A stretch of 64,000 bases of DNA from Burkholderiales bacterium (GCA_016790165.1 JAEUPL010000001.1:62001-126000); one strand, 5' to 3'. Positions 1 through 8,674 are shown, counted from the first letter of the stretch. Numbers and translations: made by a program. The notes: generated from the letters alone by a model not told the origin.

Positions 1-459
1 CGCTACGCGCGACACTTCACGAAACCGTGCGCGATCCCACGCGGGGAACAGGGTATCGCCCGGCACGTCGGCGCCGATCTCCGTGAGATAGAGATCATCG
101 GCCAGCGGCATCGCCTCCTGATACATCGCGTTGCCACCGATGATGAAGATCGGCGTCGCCGCGAACGGTGCCACGGGCGCGGGCAATGCGAGGGCGGCAG
201 CGAGCGAGGCTACCTGGCGCACGCCATCGGGCAGATCAAGCGCGGCGGAAGAAACCACCACGTGCTCACGGTTCGGCAGCGGGCGCGGGAACGATTGCCA
301 GGTGCGGCGCCCCATCACGATCCGATGCCCCGACGTGACCGCCTTGAAATACCGTAGATCTTCCGGCAGACGCCACGGCAGCGTGCCGTCGCGACCGATC
401 ACGCCATTGCTTGCCACGGCGGCGATCAACGCGACGCGGGGCGGTGCTTGCAAACTCAT
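1..459 (-). CDS. folA: Dihydrofolate reductase, 3' end cut by window edge
   Basis: Reduces dihydrofolate to tetrahydrofolate with NADPH, supplying one-carbon carriers for thymidylate and purine synthesis in the cytosol. Translating the minus strand from the ATG at 459 gives 153 residues with the family landmarks in order: an N-terminal strand followed by NGVIG and LPWRLPEDL (active-site loop, about residues 18-33), the NADPH-binding GRRTW motif near residue 50, and FIIGG near residue 107. The family is usually about 160-180 residues, so only a short C-terminal piece lies beyond base 1. In many proteobacteria thyA lies upstream of folA, but here the upstream neighbour on this strand is a 407-base gap and then a divergently transcribed gene, so no thyA coupling is visible on this side. 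Confidence 0.95.
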   Translation of the reverse strand, partial: MSLQAPPRVALIAAVASNGVIGRDGTLPWRLPEDLRYFKAVTSGHRIVMGRRTWQSFPRPLPNREHVVVSSAALDLPDGVRQVASLAAALALPAPVAPFAATPIFIIGGNAMYQEAMPLADDLYLTEIGADVPGDTLFPAWDRARFREVSRVA

Positions 460-866
460 GCCGGCATTTTATGGCTCGCTGTTTTGGGCCCTGTTCAAGC
501 AGTTCTCACGAGATGCGTTGCCAGGGGAAGCGATGACTGCAGGGCGCGAGGCGAACCGCGTGGTGGATCACATTCGAGCGTCGCAACGCCGCAGACGCCC
601 CGTCTCGCTGCAACCCCGCGGGGCGTGCCGTACGATGCACCCAAATGAGTCGATTCGCGTGACTCGCGAGGTCAAGGCAGGTCGTCCTCGCCCGCAGAGG
701 GCGCTCCGGCGATGTTGCGCGGCAGCAACACGTCGCGCGGCACGACGATGAGCGTGGCGCGCCGGTTTCCGATCTCGCGAACGGCGTCAGATAATTCTGT
801 ACCGCGCAGCCCCGTAAGGCGCTGTCGCTGTTCCTGCGGACACCGTTCAATCGACAAGGACTTCAA
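460..866. other. Intergenic stretch between divergent folA and secreted-protein gene
   Basis: This 407-base gap holds no convincing gene. A 64-codon minus-strand reading frame (672-866) has no recognisable domain and no ribosome site, so I did not call it. One hairpin is visible near 595-627, with arms ACGCCCCG and CGGGGCGT around a 17-base loop; it has no T-run and is not a normal terminator. The stretch must carry the promoters of the two divergent genes, but I see no clear -35/-10 pair. Confidence 0.4.
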
Positions 867-1748
867 ATGCTATTTCGCATGTTTGCCGCGCTGGCGGCCT
901 TTCTGGCCTCCACAGCATTTGCGCAGGCCGTGCTTTACGGCACCGTCAACGCGTCGGGCACCAGCACGCTGGTGCGGCTCGATCCCGCCACGGGTGCGTT
1001 GTTGCAAACCATTGGTCCGGTGGGCTACGTCCTCAACGGTCTCGCCTTCGATCCGACGACAGGCATGTTGTATGGCTCAACGTCCTCACGCGGAGAGTCT
1101 GGCCCCGGCAGCAGTATCGTCACTATCAGCACCACCACAGGCGCCGCAACCGTGGTAGGCCCGACCAACCAGAGCCAAGTCGCCACCATTGCCTTTACTC
1201 CGAACGGCACGCTTTACGGTTGGTCAGACCTCGTGACGACGCCCGGCGGGAACGACGACCTCGTCGTGATCAACAAGGCCACTGGTGCGGCCACCTGGGT
1301 GGGCGACTCGGGGCTCAGCACTTACGAGCAAACGTTCGCCATCAATGCGAACGGTACAGCTTACCTGCTGAACGGCGCCGGAGACGCTTACACGATCAAT
1401 CTCTCCACCGGGGCGGCGACGCCAGTGGGCAGCTTCACGCGGCCCTCAGGCACCACCAATCACCACGGCGCGTTCAACCCCGCCAATGGCCTGCTCTACG
1501 TGATCGACCGCACGAACGACTCGTCGCCGTCGAACCCGCGCAACATGTCCACCTTCAACACGGCCACGAACGCGTTTGTGGGCAGCCCAATTCCCATTCC
1601 GAACGACGTTCATACGCTTGCGTTCCTGCCGAAGGTCGCAGCGTCAGTGGTGCCGGCGAACGAAACCTGGGCACTCATGCTGCTCGTCGTGGCCGTGATT
1701 GCTGGCTCGTTCCTGCTCGGCAGACGTCGCACCCACGCCGCACCCTGA
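867..1748 (+). CDS. Secreted repeat protein with IPTL-CTERM-like sorting tail
   Basis: The protein is 293 residues. A signal peptide ends at AFAQA near residue 20. The middle is rich in Gly, Thr and Asn with recurring units of the type YGTVN, LDPATGALLQ, FDPTTGMLYG and INKATGAATWVG, which look like blades of a small beta-propeller. The C-terminus has a short PxxxxWALMLL motif, a hydrophobic helix and a final GRRR cluster, the architecture of IPTL-CTERM sorting signals handled by exosortase-type enzymes. So it is probably a surface or matrix protein released after C-terminal processing. No exosortase gene is in the window. An in-frame ATG four codons downstream is an alternative start; the first ATG follows an AAGGAC-like ribosome site. 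Specific function unknown. Confidence 0.7.
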   Translation: MLFRMFAALAAFLASTAFAQAVLYGTVNASGTSTLVRLDPATGALLQTIGPVGYVLNGLAFDPTTGMLYGSTSSRGESGPGSSIVTISTTTGAATVVGPTNQSQVATIAFTPNGTLYGWSDLVTTPGGNDDLVVINKATGAATWVGDSGLSTYEQTFAINANGTAYLLNGAGDAYTINLSTGAATPVGSFTRPSGTTNHHGAFNPANGLLYVIDRTNDSSPSNPRNMSTFNTATNAFVGSPIPIPNDVHTLAFLPKVAASVVPANETWALMLLVVAVIAGSFLLGRRRTHAAP

Positions 1749-1827
1749 GTGCCCGCGAACCGCCGCGTAGAGTTCGCGACGGCGATCTCAAGCGTCGGTT
1801 AGCGCGCGGGCACCTGCAGTGCTCGCC

Positions 1828-2985
1828 TCAGGCCGTAATTCGCAGAATGGCCTTCGCCCGTTGCCCCAGGGCGAGCGCCGCATCGAGCGTGGGCGCCGTG
1901 CAGGTCACGTGGCCCATCTTGCGTGCTCGGCGCGGCTCGGCCTTGCCGTAAAGATGCAGGTGCGCGCCACTGAGCGCTTGCAACTCGGCCCAGGCCGGTT
2001 GCATCGGCGTGGCGGCGTCGAACCACACATCGCCCAGCACGTTCACCATCACGGCCGGCTCGAGCAGCCGTGTGTCGCCGAGCGGCACGCCCGCGAGGAT
2101 TCGGGCCTGTTGTTCAAACTGTGAGGTGACGCAGGCTTCAATCGTGTAGTGCCCGCTGTTGTGCGGGCGCGGCGCGATTTCGTTGAGCAGCACTTCGTCA
2201 CCGAGTACAAACATCTCAACGCAGAGCACGCCAACGTAGTCGAGCGCGGTGACCAGCGCGGTGGCCACCTGCTGCGCGCGGGCAGCCAGCGCCGCGTCGA
2301 TGCGTGCCGGCACGATGGTCAGATCGAGAATGCCGCCGGCGTGCTGGTTTTCCTGCACCGGCCACACGGCCGTGCGGCCGTCGCTGGCGCGCGCGGCCAG
2401 CACCGAGATTTCGGCGCGGAACGGTACCAGCGCCTCAAGCACGCAAGGCACCTGCTTGAGGCTCATCCAGGCCAGCAGCGCGGCTTCGCGCGTGCTGACG
2501 CGGGCTTGTCCTTTGCCGTCGTAGCCCAGCGTCGCGGTCTTGAGTACCCCCGGGAACAACGCGGCGGGCGCGTCGCGCAGGTCTTCGGCGCGTTCGACCA
2601 CGGCAAAGGCACCGACCGGCAGACCGTGATCGCGGAAGAAGGTCTTCTCACGGCGCCGGTCCTGCGCAATGCGCACGGCCGTCGCAGCGGGGCGAGTCGG
2701 CAGCGTCGCCGCCAGCGCGTCCAGCGTGGCGGCGGGGACGTTTTCGAATTCGGTGGTCACCGCGGCCACGCGTGCGGCCAGCGCCGCGATGGCGGCGTGA
2801 TCATCGTAGGGCGCGGCGATCACGTCGTCGGCCGCCTGCGCAGCAGGTCCGTTCGCGTCGGGGTCGAGCACCAGGACGTGATAGCCCATGGCCTGTGCGG
2901 CGTGCGCGAACATGCGGCCCAACTGGCCGCCACCCAGACAACCGAGCCACGAACCCGGTGGAAGCGCCGCCTGCGACACCGTCAC
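1828..2985 (-). CDS. purK: N5-carboxyaminoimidazole ribonucleotide synthase
   Basis: ATP-dependent carboxylation of aminoimidazole ribonucleotide to N5-CAIR in de novo purine synthesis. The 385-residue protein begins with a Rossmann-like preATP-grasp segment (LGGGQLGRMFAHAAQ, about residues 17-31), carries the ATP-grasp region including GYDGKGQ, and near residues 255-275 has the metal-site stretch with EMFV, LLNEIAPRPHNSGH, which is diagnostic of PurK. Length is normal for the family. The start is GTG at 2985; its G is the last base of the purE TAG stop, so translation of the two genes is almost certainly coupled. Product is passed directly to PurE. The C-terminal residues run to the stop at 1828, with a short 79-base gap to the convergent neighbour. 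Confidence 0.96.
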   Translation of the reverse strand: MTVSQAALPPGSWLGCLGGGQLGRMFAHAAQAMGYHVLVLDPDANGPAAQAADDVIAAPYDDHAAIAALAARVAAVTTEFENVPAATLDALAATLPTRPAATAVRIAQDRRREKTFFRDHGLPVGAFAVVERAEDLRDAPAALFPGVLKTATLGYDGKGQARVSTREAALLAWMSLKQVPCVLEALVPFRAEISVLAARASDGRTAVWPVQENQHAGGILDLTIVPARIDAALAARAQQVATALVTALDYVGVLCVEMFVLGDEVLLNEIAPRPHNSGHYTIEACVTSQFEQQARILAGVPLGDTRLLEPAVMVNVLGDVWFDAATPMQPAWAELQALSGAHLHLYGKAEPRRARKMGHVTCTAPTLDAALALGQRAKAILRITA

Positions 2986-3506
2986 TATTTGTCGGCGAGC
3001 ACCGGCGGCACGATCATGGCGCGCGCGCTGGCGGTTTGCTCATCGCGGAACGACAGCAGTTGCTGCGCCAGCGATTTGTTCGAGATCGCCAGCATGGCCA
3101 CGGCGAACAGGCCGGCGTTCGCGGCACCGGCTTCACCGATGGCGAATGTCGCGACCGGCACGCCCTTGGGCATTTGCACAATGGAGAGCAGCGAATCTTC
3201 GCCGCGCAGGTATTTCGACGGCACCGGCACGCCGAGCACGGGCACCGTGGTCTTGGCGGCGATCATGCCGGGCAGATGCGCGGCACCGCCGGCGCCGGCG
3301 ATGATCACGCGAATGCCACGCTCGCTGGCTTCTTCGGCGTAGTCGAACATGTCGTCGGGCGTACGGTGCGCCGACACCACTTTCGCCTCGTAATTCACGC
3401 CAAAGCGGTCGAGCATCTCGACGGCGTGTTTCATGATGTCCCAATCCGAAGAGGAACCCATCACCACACCGACTGCGGCACCCACGCCGTTGGCTACGTT
3501 CTGCAT
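2985..3506 (-). CDS. purE: N5-CAIR mutase (class I PurE)
   Basis: Converts N5-carboxyaminoimidazole ribonucleotide, made by PurK, to CAIR. The 173-residue product shows the PurE signature early: GSSSDW at residues 17-22, the substrate loop SAHRTP at 45-50, and GGAAHLPG near 74-81 for phosphate binding. The presence of purK next door supports class I (mutase) rather than the class II AIR carboxylase. I chose the ATG at 3506 because the product then matches the usual length of 160-175; the reading frame is open a further 21 codons upstream but that extension is low-complexity and outside the family. It is divergent from slt, with 110 bases between the two starts that must contain both promoters. 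Confidence 0.96.
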   Translation of the reverse strand: MQNVANGVGAAVGVVMGSSSDWDIMKHAVEMLDRFGVNYEAKVVSAHRTPDDMFDYAEEASERGIRVIIAGAGGAAHLPGMIAAKTTVPVLGVPVPSKYLRGEDSLLSIVQMPKGVPVATFAIGEAGAANAGLFAVAMLAISNKSLAQQLLSFRDEQTASARAMIVPPVLADK

Positions 3507-3616
3507 GGGCGCGATTGTAGCGGCGACGCCGCGGCCGCCTCGGAATCTTCCCGGCACGTCAACCGACACCGCGCCTCCGACGTGTTCAACATGACCGCAT
3601 CATCCGCCGCCGAGCG

Positions 3617-5662
3617 ATGACCGACAATACGCGCATGACGCGACCACCCACCGCCACCGCACCCCGCCGTCGTACTGGCCCGTTGCTGGCACTTGCGGCG
3701 TTGCTGCTGGCCCTCGCTCACGGCGCCGCACAGGCGGCGGGCAGTCCGGCGGTGTCGAGCGCCAGTGACGGCGCGGTGAAGGATGCCGCGGAAGCGTACC
3801 GCTTCGGCGAACCGAAACGACTCAGTACGGCGCTCTCGCAGGTGCGCGGCCATGTTCTTGAGCGCTACGTTGAGTACTGGGCGCTGCGATTGCGCATCGA
3901 CATCGCTGATGCCGCCGAGGTCGAGCGCTTCCTGCGAGTCACGCAGGGCACGGCGATTGGTGAACGCATGCGCACCGACTGGCTAAAGCAGCTCGGCAAG
4001 AGCGGCGACTGGGTGCGCTTCGCGCAGGTGGAGCGCGACTTCGTCACCGAGGACAGCGAGATCGCGTGCTACCGCACCACCTTCGCCGGCCGCACGGGCG
4101 CGGCGCTGCCGGTCGACGTGCCGCGCGGTGTGTGGGAAGAACGGCTGACCGAGGCCTGCGCCGATGCCTCCGCTGCGCTGGTGCGGCAACAACGCGTCAG
4201 CGCCGATGACGCCGCATGGCGCTTCCGAAGCAGCGCCGATGGCGGCACGCTGCTCGCCGCATCGCGCGTGGCGGAGGCGCTCGGCGACGCGGTCGCACCG
4301 TCGGCAGCCGCGTTGCAGCGCGCGTATTCGAACCCCGAGGCCTACCTGCGCGCGCTCCTGCCGCAACCAGCGCGCGCCGAGCGCGAAGCCGCGCTCTTTG
4401 CGCTCACACGCTGGGCGCGCAGCGATGTCGCCAAGGCGCGTGCTGCGTGGCCCGCGCTGGCGCCACGATTCAGCAGCGACGAACAACGCTACGTCGCGTT
4501 GCAGCTCGCCGATAAAAGCGCCCGCCGGCTCGACGTGGCTGAAGCCCTGCACTGGGCGCGCGCTGCCCAGCTCGATGGCAGCTACCCGCGGCTGGGCGAC
4601 TGGCAGGCGGCGTGGATCGCGCGCGTTGCATTGCGCGCCGGTGAGTGGCAGGAGGTGTCACGCGCCGTCGCCGCAATGAGCGCCGCGACCAGTGGCGGGC
4701 GTAACGATCCGGCGTGGCGCTACTGGCATGCCCGGGCGCTGGCGGCAGGTGGCGATCGTGCGGCTGCGCAGGCGATCTACTCCCCGCTGGCCGGCGATCT
4801 TGGTTACTACGGCCTGCTTGCCGCCGAGGAACTCGGGCGCCCGCTGCCGCCCGCTGCGGCATTGAAGTCGGGCACGCTCCCCGCAGGCAGCGAGACGATG
4901 CGTGAAGCGGTGTTTCGGCGGCTCGACCGCTCCGACGCTGCACGTCGCGTGCTGAAACTCTCCGAACTCGGGTTACGCGCCGACGCCGCACGCGAGTGGC
5001 TCAGCGTGGTGAAGGACCTGGACGACGTAGAAACCCTCGCCGCGGCCGAATGGATGCGGCGCAAGGGGGTGTGGGATCGTTCGATCAACACCGCGGAGCG
5101 CACACGCACGCTGCACGATATGAGTCTGCGCTTTCAGACTCCCTATGGCGACGAAATCCGCAAGGCCGCAACGCAGGCGTCGCTTGATCATGCGCTCCTG
5201 TTTGGTTTGGTGCGGCAGGAATCGCGGTTCTGGGCGGAGGCCATTTCTTCGGCGGGTGCGATGGGCCTGATGCAGGTGATGCCCGCCACGGCGAAGTGGA
5301 TCGCGGCCAAGATCAAGGCGGGTGACTTTCGTCCGAGCCATTTGCTCGACGCCGGTACCAACGCCGGCTTTGGTGCGTTTTATCTGCGCACGGTGCTTGA
5401 TCAGCTCGGCGGCTCCGAACCGATGGCCGCCGCCGCTTACAACGCCGGGCCCGGCCGCGCCCGCGCGTGGCGCGGCGACACGCCGCTCGAAGGCGCGATC
5501 TACGCCGAGTCGATCCCGTTCAACGAAACGCGCGACTACGTGAAGAAAGTGCTGGCCAACGCCGTGTGGTACGCGCACTTGCAGGGCTCTGGTGACACGT
5601 CCCTGAAGTCGCGTCTCGGTACGGTGCCTGCAAGGCAAGGACGAAAGACGAATGACGAATGA
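3617..5662 (+). CDS. slt: Soluble lytic murein transglycosylase (Slt70 type)
   Basis: Periplasmic enzyme that cleaves the MurNAc-GlcNAc bond of peptidoglycan and leaves 1,6-anhydro ends. The 681-residue protein has a basic N-terminus and hydrophobic signal segment (about residues 20-42, ending AAQAAGS), a long Ala-rich alpha-superhelical U/L region, and a C-terminal lysozyme-like domain. The catalytic glutamate is E535 in RQESRFW, followed by SAGAMGLMQVMPATA and later AAAYNAGPGRARAW, which are the standard family 1 GH23 motifs. Length fits E. coli Slt70 (about 645). The last residues (GRKTNDE) are encoded by a heptamer repeat and probably add nothing. Followed by an NDUFA9-like reductase on the same strand, an arrangement that I recall from other Burkholderiales. 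Confidence 0.95.
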   Translation: MTDNTRMTRPPTATAPRRRTGPLLALAALLLALAHGAAQAAGSPAVSSASDGAVKDAAEAYRFGEPKRLSTALSQVRGHVLERYVEYWALRLRIDIADAAEVERFLRVTQGTAIGERMRTDWLKQLGKSGDWVRFAQVERDFVTEDSEIACYRTTFAGRTGAALPVDVPRGVWEERLTEACADASAALVRQQRVSADDAAWRFRSSADGGTLLAASRVAEALGDAVAPSAAALQRAYSNPEAYLRALLPQPARAEREAALFALTRWARSDVAKARAAWPALAPRFSSDEQRYVALQLADKSARRLDVAEALHWARAAQLDGSYPRLGDWQAAWIARVALRAGEWQEVSRAVAAMSAATSGGRNDPAWRYWHARALAAGGDRAAAQAIYSPLAGDLGYYGLLAAEELGRPLPPAAALKSGTLPAGSETMREAVFRRLDRSDAARRVLKLSELGLRADAAREWLSVVKDLDDVETLAAAEWMRRKGVWDRSINTAERTRTLHDMSLRFQTPYGDEIRKAATQASLDHALLFGLVRQESRFWAEAISSAGAMGLMQVMPATAKWIAAKIKAGDFRPSHLLDAGTNAGFGAFYLRTVLDQLGGSEPMAAAAYNAGPGRARAWRGDTPLEGAIYAESIPFNETRDYVKKVLANAVWYAHLQGSGDTSLKSRLGTVPARQGRKTNDE

Positions 5663-5738
5663 CGCAAGCGCTGCATCTGGAATGGCTACCCGAAACCCCT
5701 TCTGACAAAGAGAATCGGCTATCGTCATTCTTCGTTTG
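5641..5738. repeat. AATGACG heptamer repeat with distal inverted copy
   Basis: Bases 5641-5664 contain tandem units of the type GACGAAT, reading ACGAAAGACGAATGACGAAT and on, and bases 5721-5738 contain the inverted form (TCGTCATTC is the exact reverse complement of GAATGACGA). The direct units encode the C-terminal tail of Slt and its stop. A similar run (28991-29015) forms the start of trmB. No coding role is evident; the pair could form a stem across the slt downstream gap. Confidence 0.55.
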
Positions 5739-5759
5739 TTTTCCCTCTTGCATAGCAGC

Positions 5760-6689
5760 ATGAATATCCTCACTCTGGGCGGCAGCGGTTTTGTCGGGCG
5801 TACGATCTGCGCGATGCTGGTGGCGCAGGGCGACACGGTGACCGTGCTCACGCGGCGCCGCGAGCACGCACACGCGCTTTCGTCGCTGCCGGGCGTCACG
5901 ATTGACGAGGGTGTCGATCTGTTCGCGGGCGATGCGCTCACGGCGCGGCTGCGCGGGCACGACGCGGTGATCAACCTCGTTGGCATCCTGCACGGTGATT
6001 TTCAGCGCAGTCACGTTACGCTGACCGAGCGCGTGATCGCCGCCTGCGAAGGCGCGGGCGTGCGTCGTTATCTGCACATGAGCGCGCTCGGTGCCGACGC
6101 GCAGGGACCGAGCGAATACCAGCGCAGCAAGGGACGGGCGGAAGCGCTGGTGCGTGGCGCTGGCCTCGACAGCACGGTGTTCGCGCCGTCGGTGATCTTC
6201 GGGCGCGACGACCGCTTTCTCAACCAGTTCGCGAATATGGTTGCGCTGCTGCCGCCGTGGATGCCGATGCTGTTGCCCGGCGGCTACGCGAGCTTTCAGC
6301 CGGTGTGGGTGAACGACGTGGCGCGCGCGTTCGTGTGCGCGCTGCGCGAACCGGCGAGCATCGGGCAGCGCTATGAGCTGGTGGGACCGGCGCGCTACAC
6401 CCTGGCCGAACTGGTGCGCTATGTCGTCACGCTGAGCGGCACGCGTCACGCGGTGGTCGGTTTGCCGCGTGCCGCAACCGCATTGGCCGGCGCGCTGCTG
6501 CAATTTGCTCCGGGCAAACCGATGACGCCGGACAACGTGAAATCGATGTCGGTCGACAACGTATCGTCCGCACCGTGGCCGGCGTTTGCCGGAGACCGAG
6601 CCGCGCTCGAGACCGTGGTCCCGTCGTGGCTTGGGCGTGCCGCCGCGTATGATCGGCTGGCCGATGTGCGTCGCCGCGCGCGGCATTGA
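5760..6689 (+). CDS. NDUFA9-like NAD(P)-binding oxidoreductase
   Basis: An extended short-chain dehydrogenase-like protein of 309 residues related to complex I accessory subunit NDUFA9 and to bacterial homologues annotated as complex I NDUFA9 subunit family protein. The Rossmann motif GGSGFVG lies at residues 6-12, followed by VTVLTRR (residues 26-32) which sets nucleotide preference, NLVGIL near 76, and a YQRSKGRAEALV stretch near 120 where the Lys takes the place of the SDR catalytic residue. C-terminal half has the substrate-side FQPVWVNDVARAF motif. The ATG at 5760 places the first beta strand at the start; an in-frame ATG eight codons upstream is less likely. It is probably membrane-associated or quinone-related, but no reaction is established. 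Confidence 0.82.
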   Translation: MNILTLGGSGFVGRTICAMLVAQGDTVTVLTRRREHAHALSSLPGVTIDEGVDLFAGDALTARLRGHDAVINLVGILHGDFQRSHVTLTERVIAACEGAGVRRYLHMSALGADAQGPSEYQRSKGRAEALVRGAGLDSTVFAPSVIFGRDDRFLNQFANMVALLPPWMPMLLPGGYASFQPVWVNDVARAFVCALREPASIGQRYELVGPARYTLAELVRYVVTLSGTRHAVVGLPRAATALAGALLQFAPGKPMTPDNVKSMSVDNVSSAPWPAFAGDRAALETVVPSWLGRAAAYDRLADVRRRARH

Positions 6690-6693
6690 CCGA

Positions 6694-6817
6694 TACAGCT
6701 TTTTGCCCATGTCGGCGGCCCCACGGTCATTTCCGCCTGTTTTTTTACAGAAGTCGATTTATGAGAAAAACGCCATGTAACGACCGTCGACTGGTCGTTA
6801 GCACCATCAAGCTGTTA
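6694..6817. repeat. Palindromic dispersed element, copy A
   Basis: A 124-base imperfect palindrome that begins four bases after the stop of the NDUFA9-like gene and ends 17 bases before the next start. The left end reads TACAGCTTTTTG and the right end CAAGCTGTTA; subterminal CGACCnnnnnnnGGTCG blocks and a T-run/A-run pair flank a central GTCGAT (6753-6758). The element centre (6755.5) falls exactly on that core. It shares this plan with 25252-25373, 37610-37731 and 55249-55370. Confidence 0.85.
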
Positions 6818-6834
6818 CGCAACGGAGCGCCGGC

Positions 6835-7785
6835 ATGAGCGCGCTCGACCCGGATCTCGCCGCGTACTTCGCCAACCTCGGCACGATGTTTTCGCCGCTG
6901 CCGGCGGACCCAACGCCGCTTGAGCGCCGCGCCCGCTACTGGGCGCTGGTGGGCCTGGGCCGCACGCCGCTGCCGTCGAGCGTGACGATGAACGACGTGC
7001 AGCTCGATCTGGCGTCCGGCCCGGTCGGCGTGCGCCTGTTCTACGGCCACGATGGCGCCGATGAGCCGGTGCCCACAATCATTTACTTTCACGGTGGCGG
7101 CTGGGTGGTCGGTGACACCGACACCCACTCCGTGACCTGCGCGCGCCTCGCGCACGAGGCCAATGCACTGGTGGTGAGCGTGGATTACCCGCTCGCACCC
7201 GAGGCGCATTGGCGCACCATCACCGATGCCTGCTTCGAGGCCGCGTCTGCCATCGCCGCCGATCGCGTGGCTCAGGCGGCCGGCACCCCCGTTGCCGTGG
7301 CGGGAGACAGCGCCGGCGCGCATCTCGCCGCCGTCACCGCGCTGCGCGTGCGCGACGAAGGCAATTTCCACATCGCGCTGCAGGCCTTGCTTTATCCCAC
7401 GATCGCCCCCGACTTCGGGACGCCCAGCTACATCGACTTCGCTGCCGGCCCCGGCCTCACGCGTGCCGACATGCAGTGGTACTGGCGCCAATACGCGGGC
7501 GACGACCAGGCGGTCAACGACTACCGCATCACCCCCACGCGCGCCGCATCGCACGCCGGCCTGCCACCGGCATACATCGTCACGGCCGGACGCGACCCGC
7601 TGCGCGACGAAGGCCGCAGCTACGGGCTGCAACTGCGTGGCGCGGGCATCGAGGTGGCGCACGATGAGTTCGACTCGCTGCCGCACGGCTTTTTGCGCAT
7701 GGCGAAGTACAGCGCCGCGACGGATGCCGCGATCGCGCGGATCAATCGCCGCATCGGAGAATCGCTGCGCGCATCGCGAAGCTGA
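6835..7785 (+). CDS. Alpha/beta hydrolase, hormone-sensitive lipase family
   Basis: A 316-residue cytosolic esterase. The oxyanion-hole motif HGGGW lies at residues 86-90, the nucleophile elbow GDSAG at about 157-161 with Ser159 as nucleophile, a likely acid Asp in AGRDPLRDE near 257, and the catalytic His in LPHGF near 283. This set and spacing are those of the HSL (family IV) esterases, which act on acyl esters of short to medium chains; the real substrate cannot be read from sequence. There is no signal peptide. The ATG at 6835 is preceded by GGAGCGCCGGC. A TauE/SafE permease gene begins 10 bases after its stop, so they may be cotranscribed. Confidence 0.88.
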   Translation: MSALDPDLAAYFANLGTMFSPLPADPTPLERRARYWALVGLGRTPLPSSVTMNDVQLDLASGPVGVRLFYGHDGADEPVPTIIYFHGGGWVVGDTDTHSVTCARLAHEANALVVSVDYPLAPEAHWRTITDACFEAASAIAADRVAQAAGTPVAVAGDSAGAHLAAVTALRVRDEGNFHIALQALLYPTIAPDFGTPSYIDFAAGPGLTRADMQWYWRQYAGDDQAVNDYRITPTRAASHAGLPPAYIVTAGRDPLRDEGRSYGLQLRGAGIEVAHDEFDSLPHGFLRMAKYSAATDAAIARINRRIGESLRASRS

Positions 7786-7795
7786 GCACGCGCCG

Positions 7796-8548
7796 TTGAA
7801 CTTCATCACCGACCCCTGGTTCTACGTCTGGGCGATCCCGGCGGTCATCATCACCGGCATCTCAAAAACCGGGCTCGGTGCGGGCGTCGGCGGCGTTGCC
7901 GTGCCGATGATGAGCCAGGTCATTGCGCCGGGCGTCGCCGCGGGCATCATGCTGCCGATCCTCTGCGTGATCGATCTGTTTGGCTTGCGCGCCTATCGCG
8001 GACAGTTCTCGTGGCAGGGCGTCAAGCCCATGCTATGGCCCGCGCTGATCGGCATTGCGATCGGGGCGCTCAGTTTCGGAACGCTCTCGGTGGGCAGCAC
8101 CAAAGCCCTGCTCGGCGCCATCTCGGTGTCGTTCGCGCTCTATCAGCTGATCCCGGCGCTGCGCAACCTCAAGACCTGGCTGCCCGAGGCGCTCCGGCCG
8201 TGGCTCTGGTGCGGGCTGTCGGGCTTTACCTCCACGCTCGCGCACGCGGGCGGCCCGCCGGTCACGATCTATTTGTGGCCCAAAAAGCTCGACCGCATGC
8301 AGTTCATGGCCATCACCATCGTGTTCTTCACCGTGGTCAACGCCGTGAAGCTGATCCCGTTCGCGCTGCTCGGGCAACTGAGCCTCACCAACCTCGCCAC
8401 CTCGCTCATGCTCATGCCTTTCGCCCCCGTCGGCGTCTGGCTCGGCGTACGACTCAACCGCTACATCAATGACCAGACTTTCCGACGCGTGACGCTGGCG
8501 TGTTTGTTCCTGCTTGGCTTGCGGTTGTTGTTCGAGGGGTTGAAGTAG
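7796..8548 (+). CDS. TauE/SafE family membrane permease
   Basis: A polytopic inner-membrane protein of 250 residues with about seven to eight hydrophobic segments. The N-terminal half has the family signature TGISKTGLGAGVGGVAVPMM (first 35 residues), and the second half carries FTSTLAHAGGPPVTIYLWP, the typical repeat of the TauE/SafE fold in which each half has a conserved Gly-rich helix. Members export sulfite, sulfoacetate or related organosulfonates, or have unknown substrates. I chose the TTG at 7796 since it lies ten bases behind the previous stop and gives a full first helix; the reading frame is open far upstream but that part is out of register with the hydrolase. It is 30 kb from the sulfonate genes, so a functional tie is only a guess. 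Confidence 0.85.
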   Translation: MNFITDPWFYVWAIPAVIITGISKTGLGAGVGGVAVPMMSQVIAPGVAAGIMLPILCVIDLFGLRAYRGQFSWQGVKPMLWPALIGIAIGALSFGTLSVGSTKALLGAISVSFALYQLIPALRNLKTWLPEALRPWLWCGLSGFTSTLAHAGGPPVTIYLWPKKLDRMQFMAITIVFFTVVNAVKLIPFALLGQLSLTNLATSLMLMPFAPVGVWLGVRLNRYINDQTFRRVTLACLFLLGLRLLFEGLK

Positions 8549-8570
8549 AGTCACTGGGGTTCGTCGCACA

Positions 8571-8633
8571 GGCGTTTGTGGGTCGCTGACGATGGCCCTC
8601 GATTCCACTTCGTTGCATCGAGGCTACGGCACG
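8571..8633. repeat. REP-like hairpin repeat, copy 1
   Basis: About 58 bases here match bases 16638-16696 at roughly 49 positions. The core is a stem, CCTCGAT (8597-8603) and ATCGAGG (8617-8623), around a 13-base loop. It lies shortly after the TauE/SafE stop. It resembles widely spread REP-type sequences of proteobacteria that pair CCC(T/G)CGAT with ATCGAGG, which is from memory and unchecked. Confidence 0.7.
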
Positions 8634-8674
8634 ACGGGAACAGCAATTGCTCGCCGCTCCGCCAAAATAGCGGC

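Noticed and set aside
672-866. 64-codon minus-strand frame upstream of the IPTL-CTERM-like gene
   Set aside because: No ribosome site, no recognised domain and no partner; likely a random open frame in GC-rich DNA.
2149-3342. 397-codon frame opposite purK and purE
   Set aside because: Arg/His-rich, runs exactly antisense to two well-recognised genes; a shadow frame.
7796-8548. TauE/SafE permease as part of the sulfonate cluster
   Set aside because: It lies almost 30 kb from xsc and next to an esterase; family members transport various anions, so no link can be claimed.
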